From the NCBI GenBank assembly GCA_046846435.1, contig CP128407.1:248001-312000 (forward strand): a stretch of DNA of 64,000 nt, read 5' to 3'. The notes below the pieces were generated by a model. That model did not search any database. It was not told the origin of the DNA and saw nothing but the letters and a program-made list of their open reading frames with translations. Below, piece by piece: positions 26,811 through 35,538 of the stretch. A program made the position numbers and the translations under genes. How positions within the stretch are numbered: position 1 is the stretch's first letter; each line of letters opens with the position of its first letter. This DNA comes from Nanosynbacter sp963524495. Its GTDB lineage: Bacteria; Patescibacteriota; Saccharimonadia; Saccharimonadales; Saccharimonadaceae.

Positions 26811-27731
26811 GTGGTCAGAAAAAATTTTAAACAAACAGATCAGGAAAATAAGAGTAAGCCCGCTGTTAAAAAGCGAAAGCGTGGCTGGCTTATCTTTGGC
26901 GGAGTTGTCGTTACCCTTGCCGTTATAGGACATATCAGCAATGCAATGGAACAATCTCGCCTCGAGAAGGACAATGTTCCTATCATTATTTCCAATGTGG
27001 ATGAAAACATTAAACTTGATTATCATACGAATAAGCGTGAGATATCCGCTAAAATATCGGGCATTAGTTCGTTCGCTGAAGTAAAAATATCGGAAAATAA
27101 GATTGAGGTTCATGATCGTAAAGACTCAGCTGGTAGTGTCAAGTATGAGATTAAAGACATCAAAGAGGGTGATAGCGATATTTCTATCTCTGTTGTTGAT
27201 GGTAAGCGTCGCGGCGATAAGACCATTAAGATTCATCGTCAGACAAAAGCTGATTATGACAAACAAGAGCTAGAAAAAGCTCTCAAGCGCACCGAGGAAT
27301 CAGTCAAAAAAGCCGAAGAACAATTGAGTGATGAAAATATATCTCGCGCTAAGTCAGATATTGGTAAATTACCAGACGGCAAGCGTACGCCATTCTCTGA
27401 ACGTATTGCCAAATTAGAAAAAGCCAAGCAGGAAGAAAAAGAGCGTGCCGAGAAGGCCAAGAGAGACGCTGAGGAGAATAAAAAGCAAGAAGAGGCAGCG
27501 GTTGCCGCAGCTAAAGCTCGGCAGCGACAGCAGCAAGCGCGACCGCAGCCTGCACCTCGTCAAGCTATCCCTACTCCTGCCGCTCCGCAGCCAGCTCCGG
27601 CAGAAATTCATTTCCGTAATTGCAAAGAGGCACGCGCCGCTGGTTATAGCCACATGCGCCGGGGTGAGCCTGGATATGCACCGCACCTTGATAGAGACGG
27701 CGACGGCATAGCTTGCGATAAGCATAAATAG
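26811..27731 (+). CDS. membrane-anchored Excalibur-domain protein
   Basis: A 306-residue protein with a basic N-terminus, one membrane helix (WLIFGGVVVTLAVIGHI, about 26-42), a beta-rich region, a long charged coiled coil (about 145-230), a Pro/Gln/Ala-rich linker, and a C-terminal Excalibur calcium-binding domain with FRNCKEARAAGY and DRDGDGIACDKH. In this topology the coiled coil and Excalibur domain are outside the cell, so it is a candidate surface protein. The start is GTG at 26811 after ACAGGAGATATCA. A terminator follows. Confidence 0.85.
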   Translation: MVRKNFKQTDQENKSKPAVKKRKRGWLIFGGVVVTLAVIGHISNAMEQSRLEKDNVPIIISNVDENIKLDYHTNKREISAKISGISSFAEVKISENKIEVHDRKDSAGSVKYEIKDIKEGDSDISISVVDGKRRGDKTIKIHRQTKADYDKQELEKALKRTEESVKKAEEQLSDENISRAKSDIGKLPDGKRTPFSERIAKLEKAKQEEKERAEKAKRDAEENKKQEEAAVAAAKARQRQQQARPQPAPRQAIPTPAAPQPAPAEIHFRNCKEARAAGYSHMRRGEPGYAPHLDRDGDGIACDKHK

Positions 27732-27748
27732 CGTATTTTAGTGCCAAA

Positions 27749-27787
27749 ATAATAACCAAGCCAGCTTTTAATTTGGCTTAGTTATTT
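27749..27787 (+). terminator. terminator of the Excalibur gene
   Basis: AATAACCAAGCCA and TTGGCTTAGTTATT form a long stem with one mismatch, followed by a T-rich stretch. It ends the plus-strand block at the point where coding switches to the minus strand. Confidence 0.7.
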
Positions 27788-27868
27788 GTGTAGTTTTTAT
27801 GCTGTCTTTGGGGCTGTTTTACCGTGTAGAAGTTTTCTATTTTTGTCGAGAGGCTTAATTATTATATA

Positions 27869-30553
27869 TCATGCAGCACTCTTCTTCCGTCGTCGTCGGC
27901 GTTTCTTTGGTGTGGTGGTGTCGGTGGCTGCTGATTCAAATGCGCTGTTGCCGCGGATTTGCAAGATGACTTCGCCACTATCTGTGACGGGTGCGACGGG
28001 TTCAGGTTGTGGTGCGGAGTGTTGGGTGTTGGTAGCCGTGGTTCCCTGCACCGGTTGACTAGTGGCCGCCTGAACGGGCTGGGCTAGTGCAGCTGCGGCG
28101 ACGGCTTGTGGGCGCGGCTGGCTGGGCTGCTTTTGCGGGCGTGGCGGCATAATGACGGCGGCAATTTCTCGCTCGACGTCTTCCCTGTTTCGCGAGTACA
28201 TGCGCCGCGAATGTTCGATGATGTGCGGCGTGTTGTCGGCTTGGCTTGGCGGGAGCTCGAGGGTGCGCGCGGAAAAGGCTGGGGTCTTCTCTCCCCCGAT
28301 GACCATGTTGATGACGAAGTTGCGATTGTGCATCTGTAGGAGGTCAACGGCTTCAAAATTCGGCTCAAATTGCTTAGCCAGGATTGGTGCGTCGTCAGCA
28401 GACACACGGAATGAAATCATAGTGCCGACGTTGCCAAAGACTGCGTCGCGCACGGTTTCATTCATCTGTGAGATGTACTGGTTGGCGACGGTCAGGTTGA
28501 GGCCGTACTTGCGGGCTTCGGACAGGATAGTGGCAAATGAGTCGGTGGCGAAGTTCTGGAACTCGTCGACGTAAAGATAGAACGGACGGCGGTCGCGGAT
28601 GTCTGGGATGTCAGAGCGCGACATGGCAGCCAGCTGAATCTTGGTGACCAAGAATGAGCCAAGGATGGCAGCATTATCTTCACCGATGAGACCTTTGGAC
28701 AAATTGACGATGAGAATTCTGCCCTCGTCCATAATTTGGCGGATGTTGAAGGTGGATTTAGGCTGGCCGATGATGTTGCGGATGATGGGGTTGGCGGTAA
28801 AGGCGCCGACCTTGTTGAGGACTGGCGCGACCGCCTCGGCGACGAACTTGTCATTCCAGCTGGCAAATTCAACATTCCAGAACTGCAAGACCACGGTGTC
28901 GCGGCAATAGCCCAGCGTTTCTTTGCGGAAGTTTTTATCAGTCAGCATGCGAGTGATGTCGAGCATGGTTGTCTCTGGCCGGTCAAGCAGCGCCAGGATG
29001 GTGTAGCGCAAGATGTACTCCAGTCGCGGACCCCACGAATCGCCAAACATGCGCTTCAGGACGCCGATGACCTCTGATGAGATGTTGGTTTTTTGGTTCG
29101 GGTTGGTGACTTCCAGCGGGTTGAAGCCGAGCGGATAAGCCGTGTCGGCTGGGTTGAAATAGACGACGTCGTTCAGCCGTGAGCCAGGGATGAATTTCAT
29201 GTTATTGATAGCAAAATCACCGTGCGGGTCGATGATGGCGTAGCCTTGGCTGTGAAAGATATCGCTGAGTGCGAATAATTCCAGCAACCCCGACTTACCT
29301 GCCCCCGTCTGGCCGATAATGTAAACGTGACGCGAGCGATCAAAGCGCAGCATGCCGAATTGGTGGTTGATGCCGCGGAAATTGGTGACACCGAAAGCGG
29401 AAATTTGGTCGTCATTAGCGTCGCTGCCGGTCAGGACAGGCAGTTTGGATGGCGGTTCAGCGGTTTTGGCGCTGGCCCAGACGATGTTTGGCGTCTCGAC
29501 ATTGGTGTGCGGCAAGTGAAAGACAGAGGCCAGCTCTTCGATGTTGAGAATGTAGCCATCACCGTAAAATGCACGCTTGCGGTACTTGTCGAGAAACTCC
29601 TTGCCGAACGCACCCTTGACCGCGCGAAAGCCATTGAGGTTGGTTGAATTGAATTGCTTGAAAGCACCGACCAGCGCCTGCATATGTAGCTTGGCGCTGG
29701 TTTGATCTTCGCCAAGGTACGCCAGGCGGATCTTGACGTCGTAGCCTAATTTAGTGGCCTTCTTCTCTGCCTCAGAGACACGCGTCTTGTCGCGCTCAGA
29801 TAGCTCGGGCGCTTTTTTGCCATCACTTCCCTGGCCTGGTGGTTTCCAGAGGGCCTCCAGTAGCGTACCAATCCATTGCAAGCCACCGCCGCCGAGCCCG
29901 GGGATAAGCTTATGTCCACTCTTGACGCTGGCGATCCAGCGATCGGCAGACTGTTGCCAGCTGTCGGCGATCGGCCTGATGAGTACCTGCACCCAGAGTT
30001 CCTCGCCGGTCAATTCTAGCTTGGCCAGCGTACCGGTAATTCCCGCCAGTGGATCGACTTCAAAGGTCTGAAAGGTGCGGATTGGCAAGAATTCTGGCGC
30101 CGTCAAGGTTAGCTCAGTGGTGTACACGGTAGAATGCTCGCGCTCATGCTCGGTGTAATCTTCGCTGGCGACGTGGATTTGGACGGTTGGGTACTGGGCG
30201 TAAATTTGTCCCTCGACGAAACTTTGCAGCGTTCGGGGTACCCAGACGTAAAAACGAATTTGACCGTTGACCGAGGCGATTTCAAAGCTGATATGCTCCT
30301 GCCGGCCGCCCGATAACCTAAGTTCGCGTTTGTCGCGCAAGATGCCGTGCAGGCTGGCAAATAATTGCTCGGCGGCTAGTTCTTTCTTGTCGTTGGCTTT
30401 GGGAATTTCGAGTACTAATAACACGCTCTCGGTTGGCTCAAACTCGTCGGCCCGCTGATAGTTGCGCCACGTTAAAAATGACAGCACGGCTGTAGCGGGT
30501 ATCCAGACATACCACTGCGTTAAAAAGCTAATCATCGAAGAGATAATTTCCAT
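27869..30553 (-). CDS. type IV secretion-like DNA-translocase ATPase (VirD4/TraD/HerA-like)
   Basis: An 894-residue protein with an N-terminal membrane helix (about 12-30), an 'outer' mixed domain, and an ATPase domain. Walker A is IGQTGAGKSGLL (about residue 414) and Walker B is FYLYVDEFQNF (about 660). DPHGDFA and NLSKGLIGEDNAAILGSFL are typical of the DUF87/TraM-recognition type of T4SS ATPase found across CPR genomes. The C-terminal 100 residues are Pro/Gln-rich and end in a KKRRRRRKK cluster. It would pump or position DNA or protein at the membrane; a role in uptake, with dprA and a pilin in the same window, is inference. Confidence 0.85.
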   Translation of the reverse strand: MEIISSMISFLTQWYVWIPATAVLSFLTWRNYQRADEFEPTESVLLVLEIPKANDKKELAAEQLFASLHGILRDKRELRLSGGRQEHISFEIASVNGQIRFYVWVPRTLQSFVEGQIYAQYPTVQIHVASEDYTEHEREHSTVYTTELTLTAPEFLPIRTFQTFEVDPLAGITGTLAKLELTGEELWVQVLIRPIADSWQQSADRWIASVKSGHKLIPGLGGGGLQWIGTLLEALWKPPGQGSDGKKAPELSERDKTRVSEAEKKATKLGYDVKIRLAYLGEDQTSAKLHMQALVGAFKQFNSTNLNGFRAVKGAFGKEFLDKYRKRAFYGDGYILNIEELASVFHLPHTNVETPNIVWASAKTAEPPSKLPVLTGSDANDDQISAFGVTNFRGINHQFGMLRFDRSRHVYIIGQTGAGKSGLLELFALSDIFHSQGYAIIDPHGDFAINNMKFIPGSRLNDVVYFNPADTAYPLGFNPLEVTNPNQKTNISSEVIGVLKRMFGDSWGPRLEYILRYTILALLDRPETTMLDITRMLTDKNFRKETLGYCRDTVVLQFWNVEFASWNDKFVAEAVAPVLNKVGAFTANPIIRNIIGQPKSTFNIRQIMDEGRILIVNLSKGLIGEDNAAILGSFLVTKIQLAAMSRSDIPDIRDRRPFYLYVDEFQNFATDSFATILSEARKYGLNLTVANQYISQMNETVRDAVFGNVGTMISFRVSADDAPILAKQFEPNFEAVDLLQMHNRNFVINMVIGGEKTPAFSARTLELPPSQADNTPHIIEHSRRMYSRNREDVEREIAAVIMPPRPQKQPSQPRPQAVAAAALAQPVQAATSQPVQGTTATNTQHSAPQPEPVAPVTDSGEVILQIRGNSAFESAATDTTTPKKRRRRRKKSAA

Positions 30554-30592
30554 GCTATTTCATTATCTCACCCCTTATAGATAAATGCAAAC

Positions 30593-31648
30593 CTAGGCTT
30601 CGCTGACCAGAATGTAGGTGGCCTTGGCGGAGCGTTGGAATTGCGGTTTGGCTTGCAAGTTGAGCAGAATGGTGGTTTCTTTGACTTGACGCTTGTCGAG
30701 GACGCGCTTCACGATTTCATCGCGGTGCAGCGGCTCGCCGGCCTCACGCAGGACACTGGCAATGATGTCAGCGACGGTGCCGCGGGCGTAACCCCACGAT
30801 TCGAGGGCATAAATACCGCGGCCGATCAGGACGAAGCGTTTGTCCTTGATGAGTTCGTTGTGAATGGCTTGGATGGTGACATCTTTGCGTTTGAAGTCGC
30901 TGTCCTTGATGGCTTTGGCAATGTCTGAGAAATGCATTGGCTGGCCGTTGCTATCAAGAATGACGAAGATCTTGTCACGAATGGTTTTTGGGTTGACGAG
31001 CGGCCACTTGATCAGGCCCCACAGGCCGCGGAGGTGAGCTAGTTTCTTGCTGATTGAGGCGAGCGCGGCGATGTTGGATGGGTGCTCGTAATTGAGCGTT
31101 TTGTGTAGCTCCTCAGCGGTGACTGGCTCGCCGTGCTGTTTGATGGCTTTGACAATTTCTTCAACTTGCTTCTTGATATTCTTCTCGTCGTTCGGCGTGC
31201 CGATGATGGCTGAGTGGTAATAGTCATCGTTCTCAGTGATAATGTTGATCAACGGATTGAGCTCGGCGATAAAGGCGACGTGTGATCGTTCGCTATCGGT
31301 GACATCCCGGCCGAGGACGTGCTTGGCGAGATTATGTAGTGGTGCGGCTCGGCCCATTTCTGACAGGTGTGAGGTGACCATCTTTTCAGCAGCCGAGGCA
31401 CTTGGTATACCGCCATCAGCCACCAACAGGCGCAGGCGAACGAGGATAGCCTTCTCCAGCTGGCGGACACGCTCACGAGTGATCCCGAGCATATCGCCGA
31501 TCTGCTCCAGCGTCTCTTTGCTGCCGTATAAACCAAAGCGACGGCTAATAATCTCTTTCTCGCGCTCCTGCGGAATTTGCGCCAAAACATCCTCGGCCGC
31601 TTGCCGAAGCTGCTTGTCTGGTGCGCTCTGTTCTTGTGTGTCGCTCAT
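30593..31648 (-). CDS. sigma-70 region 4 fused to HARE-HTH domains
   Basis: A 351-residue protein. Residues about 20-75 match sigma-70 region 4, including the -35-recognition helix (TLEQIGDMLGITRERVRQLE). The rest carries two winged-helix HARE-HTH-like units (around 155-235 and 235-330), a domain known from RpoE/delta of RNA polymerase and chromatin proteins. Sigma regions 2 and 3 are absent, so it cannot melt promoters as a normal sigma factor. It is more likely an RNA-polymerase-associated or DNA-binding regulator. The gene has a strong TTGACA/TATAAT promoter and a leader of about 55 nt. Confidence 0.8.
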   Translation of the reverse strand: MSDTQEQSAPDKQLRQAAEDVLAQIPQEREKEIISRRFGLYGSKETLEQIGDMLGITRERVRQLEKAILVRLRLLVADGGIPSASAAEKMVTSHLSEMGRAAPLHNLAKHVLGRDVTDSERSHVAFIAELNPLINIITENDDYYHSAIIGTPNDEKNIKKQVEEIVKAIKQHGEPVTAEELHKTLNYEHPSNIAALASISKKLAHLRGLWGLIKWPLVNPKTIRDKIFVILDSNGQPMHFSDIAKAIKDSDFKRKDVTIQAIHNELIKDKRFVLIGRGIYALESWGYARGTVADIIASVLREAGEPLHRDEIVKRVLDKRQVKETTILLNLQAKPQFQRSAKATYILVSEA

Positions 31649-31711
31649 GGCTTTATGTTAAATCCTCTCTGCCTCACCTCAGAAGTTATGTTGATATATG
31701 ACGATATTGCT

Positions 31712-31739
31712 ATTATACAATAAAATATTTTCGTGTCAA
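31712..31739 (-). promoter_or_regulatory. promoter of the sigma4/HARE gene
   Basis: On the minus strand, TTGACA (31739-31734), a 16-nt spacer and TATAAT (31717-31712). It directs transcription leftward toward the ATG at 31648. The remaining DNA up to topA is AT-rich with no gene. Confidence 0.75.
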
Positions 31740-31888
31740 GCAAGTCGTATAGTACGCCATAATTATAGCATGTATTTAACAATTTTTGCAATGAAATGGT
31801 GTGATAGTTTTTAATTTTGTGAATTATGGGAATGTGGTCTATACAGCACTAATGAAATGTGGCTTGATTGGGTTATTTTGCGGGTCAA

Positions 31889-34231
31889 TTACTCCTTTAT
31901 GCGGCTGCTTTCTCTCGGTGTTTTGGATGATTTGGTTGACGTACGACCGCGGCGAGCGGCTTTCACGGGCGCGGCTTTGAGGAGTTCTAGCGCCTGCTCA
32001 TGAGTGATGGTTTTTGGGTCGGTGTCTTTGGGGATTTTGGCGTTTTTTGCGCCGTCGGTGATGTACGGGCCAAAGCGGCCGTTGAGGACTTTGACGCCAT
32101 CGCCGAAATCAGCGATATTCTTCTCGGCTTCGGCCTGGAGTTTGGCGGCGTAGAGTTCGCGGGCTGTTTCCAGGGTGATGGTATGCGGGTCTTCAGGCTT
32201 GATGGAGACGAACAGTTTGCCAACTTGGATGTACGGGCCAAAGCGGCCGATGTTGGCTTTGATGTCTTGTCTGTCTTCGGTTTGACCAACGATGCGCGGT
32301 AGTTTAAACATTTCTAGTGCTTGCTCCAAGGTGACGGTCTCGATTTTCGCGCCTTTTGGTAACGGCGCAAAGCGCGGTTTATCCTCGTCGTCAGTGGCGC
32401 CCAGCTGCAACATTGGTCCAAAGCGGCCGAAGCGCGCCAGGATTGGTTTGCCAGATTTTGGATCGATGCCGACTTCGCGGTTGGCGCCGACTTTACTGCG
32501 ATCGATGCCGCCTGATTGTTCGATTAATTTGTGAAACGGCGTGTAAAATCCGTGGAGCATGGCGCTTTTAGCCAGTTCGGCAGCGGCAATTTTATCAAAT
32601 TCAGTCTCGACATTGGCGGTAAAATCATAGTCAACGATTTGCGTGAAATGGTCGGTCAAAAAGTCGGCGATCAGTTCCCCGCTTGGTGTCGGGATAAGTT
32701 TGCCACGGGTGGAGCCAGTCTTTTCTTGGACGACGTCGCGGCTGACTTCTTCGCCGTTATAGTTCAGGACGATGACGTCGCGAGGTTTGCCTTCACCATC
32801 GCCTTTTTCGACGTAGCCGCGGGTTTGCACGGTGTCGATGATAGTGGCGTAGGTGCTTGGCCGGCCAATACCGAGATCTTCGAGTTTTTTAACCAGTGAA
32901 CCTTCGGTGTAACGGGCCGGCGGCCGGGCGAAGGTTTGGCGGGCGGTGATGTCATGCGTTTCGAGTGTGTCGCCAGAGTGAAGTTTTGGTAAGATTTCGT
33001 CTTTGCCGCCGCCATAGACACGCAAGAAGCCGTCAAAGGTGATGACTTCGCCTTTGGCTTCAAAGTGTAACTTGTCGTTTCCTTGGATATCTATGGAAAT
33101 TGTCGTCTTCTCTAATTTGGCTGCCGACATTTGTGATGCCAGAGTGCGGCGGCGAATGAGGTCGTAGAGTTTTTGGTCATACTCGTTGGAGGTGACGGTT
33201 TCGCGGGTGATATCGGTCGGGCGGATGGCCTCGTGGGCTTCTTGGGCGGAGGCGGATTTGGTTTTGAATTTGCGCACAGTTGAATAATCCGGGCCGTACA
33301 ACCGCTTGATGAAATCAGTCGCGCTGGCGATAGCCTGCCCGCTCAAATTGACCGAGTCGGTACGCATGTAGGTGATCTTACCGTCCTGGTAGAGCCGCTG
33401 CGCTGAGGCCATGGTGGCTTTGGAGCTGAAGCCAAGCTTGGCGTTGGCTTCTTGCTGCAGGGTCGAGGTGGTAAACGGTGCAGCTGGGTTGCGTGTGCCA
33501 GGCGTTTTGGTAATGTTGCTGACAGTGAATTGAGCTGACGTGAGACTCCCCAGGAACGCACGCGCGGCTTCTTCAGAATCAAATTTTTGGTTGAGCTCGG
33601 CCTTGAATTCTTGATTGTCGTGGATGAATATGGCGGTCACCTTGAACTGCGAGCTGCCTGCAAATTTCATAATTTCTCGTTCGCGTTCGACCAGTAGCCG
33701 TACTGCCGGGCTCTGGACGCGGCCGGCTGACTTGCCGCCCGGTACTTTTTGCCAGACCACGGGGCTGAGCTCAAAACCAACCAATCGGTCGAGAATTTGC
33801 CGGGCTTGCTGGGCCTGTACCAAGTTCATGTCGACAGTGCGTGGATTTTTGATAGCGGTGGTGATGGCGTCTTTGGTAATCTCGTGAAAGACGATGCGCT
33901 TGGTCGTCTCAATCGGCAAATCCAACACTTTACAGAGATGCCAGGCAATAGCCTCCCCTTCGCGGTCTTCATCGGTGGCTAGCCAGACGTTGTCTTTGCC
34001 AACGGCCTTGACGTTTTTCTTCAGCTCGGTGATGACTTTCTTCTTCTCTGGATCAACTTCGTAAATGGCAAAAAAGTCATTTGCCACGTCAATCGGCGGC
34101 GTGCCGTCCTTGGTTTTTTTGACAATCGAGCGGATATGTCCCACGCTTGACAGAACATGAAAATCCTTGCCCAAGTATTTCTCAATAGTTTTAGCTTTGG
34201 CTGGCGACTCGACGATGACGAGATTTTTCAT
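31889..34231 (-). CDS. topA: DNA topoisomerase I
   Basis: A 780-residue type IA topoisomerase that relaxes negative supercoils. The Toprim domain opens with VIVESPAKAKTIEKYLG and carries DEDREGEAIAWHL; the catalytic tyrosine is in ITYMRTDSVNLS (about residue 292). The C-terminus has three repeated GRFGP(Y/M)I(Q/T) units instead of cysteine zinc ribbons, a layout shared by many Gram-positive and CPR enzymes, and ends in a basic tail. TATAAT precedes the ATG by 8 nt. Confidence 0.96.
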   Translation of the reverse strand: MKNLVIVESPAKAKTIEKYLGKDFHVLSSVGHIRSIVKKTKDGTPPIDVANDFFAIYEVDPEKKKVITELKKNVKAVGKDNVWLATDEDREGEAIAWHLCKVLDLPIETTKRIVFHEITKDAITTAIKNPRTVDMNLVQAQQARQILDRLVGFELSPVVWQKVPGGKSAGRVQSPAVRLLVEREREIMKFAGSSQFKVTAIFIHDNQEFKAELNQKFDSEEAARAFLGSLTSAQFTVSNITKTPGTRNPAAPFTTSTLQQEANAKLGFSSKATMASAQRLYQDGKITYMRTDSVNLSGQAIASATDFIKRLYGPDYSTVRKFKTKSASAQEAHEAIRPTDITRETVTSNEYDQKLYDLIRRRTLASQMSAAKLEKTTISIDIQGNDKLHFEAKGEVITFDGFLRVYGGGKDEILPKLHSGDTLETHDITARQTFARPPARYTEGSLVKKLEDLGIGRPSTYATIIDTVQTRGYVEKGDGEGKPRDVIVLNYNGEEVSRDVVQEKTGSTRGKLIPTPSGELIADFLTDHFTQIVDYDFTANVETEFDKIAAAELAKSAMLHGFYTPFHKLIEQSGGIDRSKVGANREVGIDPKSGKPILARFGRFGPMLQLGATDDEDKPRFAPLPKGAKIETVTLEQALEMFKLPRIVGQTEDRQDIKANIGRFGPYIQVGKLFVSIKPEDPHTITLETARELYAAKLQAEAEKNIADFGDGVKVLNGRFGPYITDGAKNAKIPKDTDPKTITHEQALELLKAAPVKAARRGRTSTKSSKTPRESSRIKE

Positions 34232-34254
34232 AACTCTATATTATATCAAATCAC

Positions 34255-34303
34255 CTCGCAACCACAACCGCCGAGGGTGTTTCTCGGTGGCTCTGGTTGC
34301 GAG
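34255..34303. repeat. stem-loop between topA and the 133-residue gene
   Basis: CTCGCAAC (34255-34262) pairs with GTTGCGAG (34296-34303), with a second inner stem CCGCCGAG/CTCGGTGG. There is no T tract on the minus strand, so termination by this hairpin would be weak; it may stabilise the upstream mRNA. Confidence 0.5.
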
Positions 34304-34335
34304 GACAGAGAGATGGGTCTGTCCTCTGAGGGGCG

Positions 34336-34737
34336 CTAGACAAGTCTAACAATACTCTCTTCCTCGAGCAACTCCTCGAGGAGATCATAGTATTTCAGAA
34401 TCTGATCTCCATCCCCTGTAATAACGGCCTCGTGGAAATGCTTCTCGTACTGTGCTTTGCGCATAGTATAGCACCACTTCCTGACTTCATCGGCGAGATC
34501 ACCAGTGATTCGCCAGGCGCCAGTGCCGAAACAGCCGAGCAGAACATTGGCCACAACCAAGGGGTCGCTATAGCTAGCCCTAAAGCCAAAAGTAGACTCA
34601 TCAATGGCCCATGCGGCTTCCACACCGTTGATTTGGATTATTTGCCACAGGTGCTCATTATAGAGCTCCCTGTTGGTACGGATGGTGATGTCACCATTCA
34701 TAGCCTTGATGACGAAGAAATCATCATAGTTCGCCAT
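34336..34737 (-). CDS. hypothetical protein, 133 residues
   Basis: A soluble acidic protein without motifs I recognise. It starts MANYDDFFVIKAMNGDITI and ends in an acidic helix (LLEELLEEESIVRLV). An AGAAGG ribosome site precedes the ATG, and the gene has its own promoter with a leader of about 78 nt containing a CACTCAG/CTGGGTG hairpin. The promoter closely resembles the one of a small membrane protein at 44.3 kb, so the two may be co-regulated. Function unknown. Confidence 0.7.
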   Translation of the reverse strand: MANYDDFFVIKAMNGDITIRTNRELYNEHLWQIIQINGVEAAWAIDESTFGFRASYSDPLVVANVLLGCFGTGAWRITGDLADEVRKWCYTMRKAQYEKHFHEAVITGDGDQILKYYDLLEELLEEESIVRLV

Positions 34738-34821
34738 GTCAGACCTTCTCTCTCTGTCCGAATTGTCAACACCCAGACTTTCTGAGTGGACGAATCTCCG
34801 TTTTTGAACGAAAATCTGATA

Positions 34822-34850
34822 TATATATCAATTATTGGATAAAAAGTCAA
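34822..34850 (-). promoter_or_regulatory. promoter with TGATATATATCA-like core
   Basis: Minus strand TTGACT (34850-34845), a 17-nt spacer and TATATA (34827-34822) inside a self-complementary TGATATATATATCA. The -35 box overlaps the stop codon region of the upstream phosphatidyltransferase gene. Confidence 0.65.
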
Positions 34851-35491
34851 GCCTCTGGTGTATCATCATCACTATTACCGCCAAAAATAGCTCGTTTGAC
34901 ATAGGTCCATGAAGCATGAGCAGCAGGCGGCAATGAGGCGAGAAATGCGGTGTGGCCAATCGTGTGGAAGATTTTGGCTAGCCTTGGTTTACCGTTCTGT
35001 TCGGCGGTGTGGGTGCTCGCGTAGGCAAACAATGCCAGCGTCTCACCAGCCATTGCTAATTTGCCAGATATGGTTGGGCGCGTTTCACCCTTGTGTTTAC
35101 TACGATAATTGGCGATGCCCGTTGCGGCGGCGTTTATCGTGTTCAACACGGCGATGGTGCCGATAACCGATTTTGGCGCTGCGCCCTTTTTCAGCATTTC
35201 ATAGAGTAGTTTTCCGGTGACCAGTTTGTCCGTAACGGCGTCGACGGCCGCGCCAACATTACTCGTTTGTCCTGTTGCGCGGGCGACCGCCCCGTCGGCA
35301 ACATCAATTGATCGTCCGATGATTACCTGTACCAAGCCAGAAACGCTTTCAAGATTTTCCGCACCGTCCCATGTTAACTTTCCACCCACTAGACTCATCG
35401 CATTGGGGATGGTGACGATATCTTTAACGGAAATAGCGACGGTATTACTATCCGCCTCGTTGCTACGTACTAGCTCTCGGCCCTCTTTCAT
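34847..35491 (-). CDS. CDP-alcohol phosphatidyltransferase-like protein
   Basis: A 214-residue membrane enzyme with the complete CDP-alcohol phosphatidyltransferase motif: DVADGAVAR, then G eight residues later, then DAVTD, matching D-x2-DG-x2-AR-x8-G-x3-D-x3-D. Such enzymes make phospholipids such as phosphatidylglycerol phosphate. Several hydrophobic helices flank the motif. The exact product is unknown. The N-terminus before the motif has a VTIPNAMSLVG stretch typical of PgsA. Confidence 0.85.
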   Translation of the reverse strand: MKEGRELVRSNEADSNTVAISVKDIVTIPNAMSLVGGKLTWDGAENLESVSGLVQVIIGRSIDVADGAVARATGQTSNVGAAVDAVTDKLVTGKLLYEMLKKGAAPKSVIGTIAVLNTINAAATGIANYRSKHKGETRPTISGKLAMAGETLALFAYASTHTAEQNGKPRLAKIFHTIGHTAFLASLPPAAHASWTYVKRAIFGGNSDDDTPEA

Positions 35492-35538
35492 AATCTGTAG
35501 CCTATCATCAATTTGTCAAATTGGCAATGTTATCGCAA

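Noticed and set aside
32405..32421. Seventh copy of the 17-bp palindrome in topA (CTGCAACATTGGTCCAA)
   Set aside because: Only 14 of 17 positions match; about one such match is expected by chance in a window of this size.
34432..34785. 117-codon plus-strand frame opposite the 133-residue gene
   Set aside because: No ribosome site or promoter; the minus-strand gene has both.
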